Below, one piece after another: positions 59,423-64,000 of a stretch of DNA of 64,000 bases. Every line of letters starts with the position of its first letter. Position 1 is the stretch's first letter. The notes beneath the pieces are model-generated. The model made no database searches, was not told the origin of the DNA, and saw only the letters and a program-made list of their open reading frames with translations. Source of the stretch: an uncultured Corynebacterium sp. GTDB taxonomy: Bacteria > Actinomycetota > Actinomycetes > Mycobacteriales > Mycobacteriaceae. Both the position numbers and the translations under genes were made by a program. The stretch lies in contig NZ_CAMIHZ010000010.1 in the NCBI RefSeq assembly GCF_946222305.1, positions 5,468 to 69,467 on the forward strand, in the 5' to 3' direction.

Positions 59423-60440
59423 TGGCATCCCGCAACCGATCCAAAGCCACCGCAAGATCCTTCGGGTAGGGCGATTCGATAGTCATCCACTTACCCGATG
59501 GGTGCGGAAAGCCGAGTTCGACCGCGTGTAGCCATTGGCGGATGAGCCCCAATTTTTCGGCCAGATTCGGGTCGGAACCGTACATGGGGTCGCCGACCAG
59601 CGGGTGATGCAGCGAGGAAAAATGCACGCGAATCTGGTGTGTGCGTCCAGTTTCCAATTTCACCTTAAGCAGACTGGCCTGCCGGTGCGCTTCTAGGGTG
59701 TCGTAGTGCGTCACGGCGTGCTTGCCATCATCACGGACAGCAAAACGCCACCCAGCGCTGGGGTGCCGCGCAATGGGCGCATCAATGGTGCCACTAGTGG
59801 GATCGGGATGTCCTTGCACGAGCGCGTGGTAGGTTTTGTCCACTTCGCGTTCACGGAAGGCGCGTTTGAGCAGCGAGTACGCTCTTTCACTCGCAGCGAC
59901 CACCATTGCACCCGAGGTGCCCACATCGAGTCTTTGCACGATGCCTTTGCGCTCGGGAGGCCCAGATGTCGACACACGGAACCCGGCCGCTGCCAGCCCC
60001 GCGGTCACCGTAGGGCCTTCCCATCCCAAGGTGGGGTGAGCCGCCACCCCGACGGGCTTATCTACGACAATGACGTCGTCGTCCGAATACAAAATATCCA
60101 TGCCCTCCACCAGCTGCGGTGGTTCGTTGGCAAGGTCTCGTGGAGGTTCGGGCAGGGTGATATCCAGCCATGAACCGGCGACCAGACGGTCGGATTTCCC
60201 CACTGCTACGCCATCCATCAGCACGTCGCTAGACTCAGCGAGCTGTGCCACGACAGTTCGAGACAACCCGAGCAATTTGCTCAGACCCGCGTCAACGCGC
60301 ATCCCGCCGAGCCCGTCGGGAACGGGAAGCGCACGATTTTCGCGGGCGGCTCCAGCGTTATCAGCTGAGTTGGCGTTGGCCACCGCGTGGCCAGTGGTAC
60401 CAGCTGTATTGCCTTTGGGGTTCGAATCGAATGGGCTCAT
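59412..60440 (-). CDS. rluD: RluA family 23S rRNA pseudouridine synthase
   Basis: A 342-residue enzyme. A non-conserved Ala/Asn-rich N-terminus (1-40) precedes an S4 RNA-binding domain (about 45-105) and the synthase core with the catalytic motif RLDVGTSGAMVVA and the binding block GRTHQIRVHFSSLHHPLVGDPMYG. The RluD-type assignment to 23S rRNA helix 69 comes from family resemblance and its lspA neighbour. ATG 60440 has a near-perfect ribosome binding site (AGGAGGTGCAATC); it overlaps lspA by 4 nt. Confidence 0.92.
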   Translation of the reverse strand: MSPFDSNPKGNTAGTTGHAVANANSADNAGAARENRALPVPDGLGGMRVDAGLSKLLGLSRTVVAQLAESSDVLMDGVAVGKSDRLVAGSWLDITLPEPPRDLANEPPQLVEGMDILYSDDDVIVVDKPVGVAAHPTLGWEGPTVTAGLAAAGFRVSTSGPPERKGIVQRLDVGTSGAMVVAASERAYSLLKRAFREREVDKTYHALVQGHPDPTSGTIDAPIARHPSAGWRFAVRDDGKHAVTHYDTLEAHRQASLLKVKLETGRTHQIRVHFSSLHHPLVGDPMYGSDPNLAEKLGLIRQWLHAVELGFPHPSGKWMTIESPYPKDLAVALDRLRDANGI

Positions 60441-60973
60441 GATTGCACCTCCTCGCGTTCACCGGCCTCACTTGCCGCGACTTTGTTCTCCATCGTCTTG
60501 TGTTGACGGGGTTCAATGAACACTGTGTACAGCAGGTACAGCACCACACCGACCGTGATCGCAGAATCCGCAACGTTGAAGATGGCAAAACTGCCGAAGC
60601 TGAAGAAATCCACCACGTGCCCGTGAAGACCGCCTGGGTAGCGGAAGATGCGGTCGATGAGGTTGCCAGCGGCTCCCCCGCCGATCAACCCGATGGGCAG
60701 GATGGACCACCACGTGCGGGCGCGGAAGGCGAGGAAAAGGCACAGTGCGACTGCTGCTATTTGAATGCAGGAGAAGACGATCGTGGCGTCGGTACCAAAA
60801 GAAAAAGCCGCACCTGGGTTGCGCACCAAGTAGAGGCGGAACCACTCTCCGAGAATGGGGTAGGACGTGCGGGGTGCAAGATTTTCCACAACTGCCCATT
60901 TACTCAGCTGGTCAATCGCGATGGTGGCGAGCATGAGGCTCACGGCGAGAAGCGAGGCTCGTTTGGAAGTCAC
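60437..60973 (-). CDS. lspA: Lipoprotein signal peptidase (signal peptidase II)
   Basis: A 178-residue aspartyl membrane protease that removes the signal peptide of diacylglyceryl-modified prolipoproteins. Four hydrophobic helices are visible; catalytic Asp residues are in AAGNLIDRIFRYPGG and FAIFNVADSAITVG. The C-terminal tail is charged. GTG 60973 has the -10 TAGACT exactly 8 nt upstream. It acts after Lgt (encoded at 25861-26724); the adjacent lipoprotein genes are probable clients. Confidence 0.95.
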   Translation of the reverse strand: MTSKRASLLAVSLMLATIAIDQLSKWAVVENLAPRTSYPILGEWFRLYLVRNPGAAFSFGTDATIVFSCIQIAAVALCLFLAFRARTWWSILPIGLIGGGAAGNLIDRIFRYPGGLHGHVVDFFSFGSFAIFNVADSAITVGVVLYLLYTVFIEPRQHKTMENKVAASEAGEREEVQS

Positions 60974-61016
60974 GTTCTAAGAGTCTAGCCCCCGCCTGTT
61001 AGGCTGTGAACTTGTG
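60971..61016. promoter_or_regulatory. Symmetric divergent leaderless promoters, lspA / lipoprotein
   Basis: Minus-strand TAGACT (60987-60982) is 8 nt before GTG 60973 (lspA). Plus-strand TAGGCT (61000-61005) is 8 nt before GTG 61014. Both genes would start transcription at or near their GTG codons, from a 40-nt region. Confidence 0.5.
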
Positions 61017-61982
61017 GGTAAAACATCTCTAGCCGGAACAAAGAGGACTGCAGCACTGCTGACTGCGGTTTTAACACTTGGGGGCGCAGGGCTAGGGGCC
61101 TGCTCTTCTGGGGAGAAACCTCCCGCCATGCGACCAGCTCAGGCCACGGTTCCAGGTGTGACGGTGAAGCTTTTGGGGGAAGGCAGCGCTCCGCGTAATC
61201 CGTTGGTGTGGTTTAGCGACCCGGGTGATCAGGAGGCAACACTCAAGACCACCGAGGGCATGTCGCAGACAACTACTGGGGGCAAGAAGTCGCAACGACA
61301 AGATGCGGGTAACCAGGCCGCCGGTGGTGGTGAAGCCGGTGAGCAAGGTGACCTGAGCTATGAAGAAGTCACCATGAACCTGCCCGTGAAGGCTTCATCG
61401 AGTACCGACGGCAGCCAGCACAACGTGCGCGTAACGCTGGGCAAGCCCACGGGCACGAATGCAGAACGCAATGAGGATATCGCTACCGCCGAGGGTTTTC
61501 AGATGGAAACCGAAAGTACGGCCGATGGGCGCGTATCCAGCCGGACGATGTCCGCTCCGGAAACCGCGACGGACTCGGCGCGCGCGAGTATTGAGCACGC
61601 TCTGACTCAGGTGAACGATATTCCGATCGTGTTCCCCGAGCAGCCGATCGGTGAAGGCGCGAAGTGGAGCGTATCTAGCCGCATCGATGGCGTGATCTCG
61701 ATGCGTCAAACCGTGACGTACACACTGGTTGAGCGCAAGGGTCAGGCCGTGCGGTTGAAGGTGGATGTCGATCGGACTCCGGCGGTGCGCAATGTGGCGC
61801 AAACTAATTTGAGTGTGCTGGATTCCGCCGTGACGGCCTCTGGTCAGCTGAACTTGGATCTCACCAAGCCCCTGCCGGTGAAGGGAAGGGTGGAAATTAA
61901 ACAAGCCCTCACCTTCGGCCAGGAGGGTTCAAAGGTGAGGGTGAAGCAGGAAACGGTACAGCGCACCGAGTGGGATAGCTAG
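61014..61982 (+). CDS. Putative lipoprotein (DUF6263-like)
   Basis: A 322-residue secreted lipoprotein. It has a basic N-terminus and a hydrophobic core, with lipobox GLGAC (Cys at about residue 30). A low-complexity stretch (TTTGGKKSQRQDAGNQAAGGGE) lies near 85-110. The C-terminal 200 residues are beta-rich with IVFPEQPIGEGAKWSV and repeated VKQ/VEIKQ strands, resembling the DUF6263 family. It starts at GTG 61014 (leaderless). It is divergent from lspA, whose product would mature it. Function unknown. Confidence 0.8.
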   Translation: MGKTSLAGTKRTAALLTAVLTLGGAGLGACSSGEKPPAMRPAQATVPGVTVKLLGEGSAPRNPLVWFSDPGDQEATLKTTEGMSQTTTGGKKSQRQDAGNQAAGGGEAGEQGDLSYEEVTMNLPVKASSSTDGSQHNVRVTLGKPTGTNAERNEDIATAEGFQMETESTADGRVSSRTMSAPETATDSARASIEHALTQVNDIPIVFPEQPIGEGAKWSVSSRIDGVISMRQTVTYTLVERKGQAVRLKVDVDRTPAVRNVAQTNLSVLDSAVTASGQLNLDLTKPLPVKGRVEIKQALTFGQEGSKVRVKQETVQRTEWDS

Positions 61983-61998
61983 CGAGAGCTCGGATATC

Positions 61999-62028
61999 GG
62001 GCTAACTTCCATTGCACTGGGCTAGCCC
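61999..62028. terminator. Candidate bidirectional terminator between lipoprotein genes
   Basis: GGGCTA (61999-62004) can pair with TAGCCC (62023-62028), and GGGCTAGCCC is itself palindromic. It lies in the 67-nt gap between convergent stops at 61982 and 62050. There is no strong T-run. Confidence 0.3.
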
Positions 62029-62049
62029 TTATCCCCTTATCGCCTAGAC

Positions 62050-62553
62050 TTAGCCCTTCTTGCACATCGGTGGAACCTGATCTGGCAGTACGTTTTCTAC
62101 CAAGGTACAAGCCCACTTCTGGTCCAGCTTCCACTTGCCGCCCTGATTGACGAACTCAACACCGGTGATGTTGTTGGGCTGCTGCTGCGGCACGGTCAAG
62201 GAGACGGTGGCGGAGACATTGCCCGGAGTCAGCGATGGCAGCACTGGGTCGACGACCTTGAGCTGTGCCTTGGACTGCTGCTTGGACTTGGTCAGCGCGG
62301 TAAACAGCTGTGGGGCCTTTTCTCCACCGACAACCGTGTCGGTCTTTTGTTCTGGCGGCAGGTTTGGATCCACCGCACGATTCAGGATGTTGGTCAGCTC
62401 AGCGGCCGTTGGGGTGTCCTTCTTCGGAGCGGAAGAGCTGGAAGCTGCTGTGGAGCTGGAAGCGGAGTTATCGGATTCCTTGTCTCCACCGCACGCCGTC
62501 ATGGTCAGCGTGGTGGCCAGGGCGATGGCTGCGGCCATTGTCTTTTTCATCAT
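62050..62553 (-). CDS. MTB12-like lipoprotein
   Basis: A 167-residue secreted protein. The signal peptide MMKKTMAAAIALATTLTMTAC ends in a lipobox, and a Ser/Ala-rich spacer follows. The mature part (about 45-167) carries AAELTNILNRAVDPNLPP, VVGGEKAP, LTPGNVSATVSLT and VEFVNQGGKWKLDQKWAC, the pattern of mycobacterial low-molecular-weight antigen MTB12/CFP-2. Function unknown. ATG 62553 is used, with AAGGAG about 13 nt upstream; a frame extension to 62613 is not a signal peptide. Confidence 0.8.
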   Translation of the reverse strand: MMKKTMAAAIALATTLTMTACGGDKESDNSASSSTAASSSSAPKKDTPTAAELTNILNRAVDPNLPPEQKTDTVVGGEKAPQLFTALTKSKQQSKAQLKVVDPVLPSLTPGNVSATVSLTVPQQQPNNITGVEFVNQGGKWKLDQKWACTLVENVLPDQVPPMCKKG

Positions 62554-62662
62554 GAGTGCTTCGATTCTCCTTAAATCGGGGCTATTCACTTGGAGGGACG
62601 CCGATCCCTGCAATCTTTAACACCGCAATGTTACACATGTGACTGTTGTGACTACCAGTTCG

Positions 62663-62732
62663 CCGGAGCTTATACCGTTTTCACGGCGGGAGCTTACATC
62701 GCCTCCACGGTGGGGATGAACCATCTCCACGG
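62663..62732. repeat. Three tandem degenerate 22-24 bp repeats upstream of ansA
   Basis: Units at 62663-62686, 62687-62710 and 62711-62732. Each starts near CGGGAGCTTA-like sequence and ends in CTCCACGG or TTCACGG. They lie directly upstream of the ansA -10 and could be binding sites. Confidence 0.6.
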
Positions 62733-62745
62733 TACATTGGGGCCA
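62733..62745 (+). promoter_or_regulatory. Candidate leaderless -10 box of ansA
   Basis: TACATT (62733-62738) is 6 nt before ATG 62745, directly after the triplicated repeat. Confidence 0.4.
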
Positions 62746-63701
62746 TGACTGTTCCACCCCGCATTCACGTTCTCGGCACCGGCGGTACCATTAGCTGTCT
62801 ACACAATGACGATGGCGACTTGGTCCCCAGCCTGAAATGCTCGGATCTGATTAGCCGCGCTGGTTTCGCCACGGGTGCGGGGCAACCACAGATCATTGGC
62901 GAGGACATCATGACGGTGGATTCCTCCGATGTTTCCTTGGCAGATATGGATTTCATCATCGACCGGATTCGCGCTGCAGTGCTTACGGGTGATTCCGATG
63001 CCGATGAGGCAACCCCAGCCGATGCTGTCATCGTCCTTCACGGCACGGACACGATGGAGGAAACTGCGTTCGCCGTGGCCCGCTTGTGTGCGGATCTGTC
63101 CTGCCCCATTGTTTTCACCGGCGCCCAGCGCCCCGCAGATGACGAGAATCCGGATGGCCCCCTGAATCTCCGAGCTGCGGTGGCAACTGCGACGAAACTG
63201 CTGAACGTCGACGGCGAACAATCCCTAGTGCGGATCGCGTTTGGCGGTCAGGTGCTGCCCGCGATGGGCACCACCAAGTGGCACACCACCGAAGATGCGG
63301 CTTTCCGCCTGGCGGAAGGTGTGGACGAATTTGCCGTGGCGGCGTCGGTCCCAAAAAATCAGGTGGCGCGCCTAGCCGATTTACACATCCCAATTATTGA
63401 CGCCTACGCGGGAGCCGACGGTGACCTCATCAAACAGCTCGCTGAGACTGGGATCGATGGTCTGGTGGTTTCCGCCATGGGCTCGGGTAATGTGCCGGCG
63501 GCGATGGCGAAGGCATTGGAGACTTTGGAGGTGCCAGTGCTGATCAGCACTCGAGTGCCGGAAGGTGGTGTGCACTTTGTGTACGGCAGCGCTGGTGGCG
63601 GGGCGGATTTAGCGCGGCATGGTGTGCGTTCGGCGGGGAACCTGCGCCCGTCGCAGGCGCGGATGTGGTTGCTAACGGAGCTCGCGGCACAGCGAAGCTG
63701 A
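62745..63701 (+). CDS. ansA: L-asparaginase, type I-like
   Basis: A 318-residue cytoplasmic enzyme hydrolysing asparagine to aspartate and ammonia. The first catalytic Thr is in GTGGTISCL, and the second catalytic block is VLHGTDTMEETAFAV. GAQRPADDENPDGPLNLRAAV is the third family block. There is no signal peptide, so it is cytoplasmic. The neighbour order lspA-...-ansA-(dinB) matches mycobacteria. It may supply nitrogen together with the glutaminase at 15197. Confidence 0.94.
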   Translation: MTVPPRIHVLGTGGTISCLHNDDGDLVPSLKCSDLISRAGFATGAGQPQIIGEDIMTVDSSDVSLADMDFIIDRIRAAVLTGDSDADEATPADAVIVLHGTDTMEETAFAVARLCADLSCPIVFTGAQRPADDENPDGPLNLRAAVATATKLLNVDGEQSLVRIAFGGQVLPAMGTTKWHTTEDAAFRLAEGVDEFAVAASVPKNQVARLADLHIPIIDAYAGADGDLIKQLAETGIDGLVVSAMGSGNVPAAMAKALETLEVPVLISTRVPEGGVHFVYGSAGGGADLARHGVRSAGNLRPSQARMWLLTELAAQRS

Positions 63702-63743
63702 CTCACCCAGCAAAGCATTCAACCCAGCGAAGCTAATTTATCC
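63690..63743. repeat. Three degenerate 17-19 bp repeats after ansA
   Basis: Units beginning CAGCGAAGC (63690), CAGCAAAGC (63708) and CAGCGAAGC (63725). The first overlaps the ansA stop codon. Confidence 0.6.
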
Positions 63744-63750
63744 GGCCTCA

Positions 63751-64000
63751 CTAGCCCTCTCCCCCGTCATTGCCTTCATCACCGTGATCGCCGGCATCGC
63801 CGCCCTCGCCTACCACCCGCGATAAATCCCAGTCCAGCGACTCCAACGGATCGCACACCCGGAGCTCATCGGTGGTCACCGGAAAATTCTTCACGCGCCC
63901 TGGTTGACCTGTTGCCCGCGTTTCGAATCGCACCGTCAGCACGTGCTCGCCCACCCCCTGGACCACCCGTGGCCGAACTCATCGTGATGCACGTCTTGGG
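63751..64000 (-). pseudogene. dinB: C-terminal end of probable DNA polymerase IV (dinB), apparent -1 frameshift at window edge
   Basis: On the minus strand, 63751-63966 encodes VQGVGEHVLTVRFETRATG to LRVCDPLESLDWDLSRVV plus an acidic Gly/Glu/Asp tail. The segment 64000-63967, in the next frame, encodes DVHHDEFGHGW. Joined as ..GHGW-VQG.. they resemble the C-terminal tail of corynebacterial Y-family polymerases. Gene order (lspA, rluD, ansA, then dinX) in Mycobacterium supports it. The join needs one extra G in the coding-strand GGTGG near 63960-63968, so this is a frameshift mutation or a sequence error. The catalytic part is outside the window. Confidence 0.45.

Overview
The window looks like a chromosomal segment of a Corynebacterium or a close relative (Mycobacteriales, moderately high G+C). 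The evidence is gene order. There is a dnaE - rluD - lspA - ansA - (dinB) block, a treY/treZ/glgX region with a (p)ppGpp-synthetase-like gene beside treY, and a minus-strand chain hisD-hisC-hisB-MFS-hisH-priA-impA-hisF-hisI-trpE-(Trp membrane protein)-trpC-trpB-trpA-lgt-pyk. That chain matches the ancestral actinobacterial his/trp order known from Mycobacterium. Many genes have a TANNNT -10 hexamer 6-8 nt before the start codon and no Shine-Dalgarno sequence, which suggests leaderless mRNAs, common in this group.

Left part (1-15,200) has an accessory character. It holds an orphan excalibur-domain fragment, a hypothetical membrane protein, a 1162-residue DEDDh exonuclease/BRCT/HTH fusion, and a small PH-domain protein. 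It also holds a 1641-residue single-chain restriction-modification enzyme of Type ISP architecture (Mrr-like nuclease, helicase, N6-adenine methylase), a C15 pyroglutamyl-peptidase-like protein and a CPBP membrane protease. The most interesting locus is 12,394-15,191: a membrane-anchored tandem beta-domain protein, an 81-residue Cys-free Gly/Ser/Asn-rich peptide ending in eleven Asn and a Gly, and a radical SAM/SPASM enzyme whose start codon overlaps the peptide stop codon (ATGGCTAA). This has the layout of a RiPP precursor/maturase operon, and I do not recognise it as a known family.

Middle part (15,200-42,200): glutaminase with a STAS domain, Ogt alkyltransferase with an unusual GCHR active site, a complete polar amino-acid ABC importer, a DUF222/HNH nuclease, a DUF4921 HIT/GalT-like protein, an M20D amidohydrolase, and the his-trp-lgt-pyk chain. 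No trpF is present. The HisA homologue keeps the PriA-type RGRGW loop and probably serves both histidine and tryptophan synthesis.

Right part (42,200-64,000): a TetR regulator, glgX, treY and treZ (glycogen to trehalose), the (p)ppGpp synthetase-like gene, S4 and YigZ proteins, dnaE, a PLP fold-type III enzyme, RarD, rluD, lspA, several lipoproteins, ansA, and the C-terminus of a probable dinB that looks frameshifted at the window edge. Lgt and LspA, which process lipoproteins, are both encoded here beside at least four candidate lipoproteins.

Non-coding observations: a dispersed A-rich mini-repeat (core GGCGTCGGAATAAAAA) near gene ends and linkers, several short tandem repeats in intergenic gaps, and inverted repeats upstream of the restriction enzyme and of the RiPP-like operon. 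No rRNA, tRNA, CRISPR array or insertion sequence was recognised. No gap longer than about 300 bases lacks a gene.
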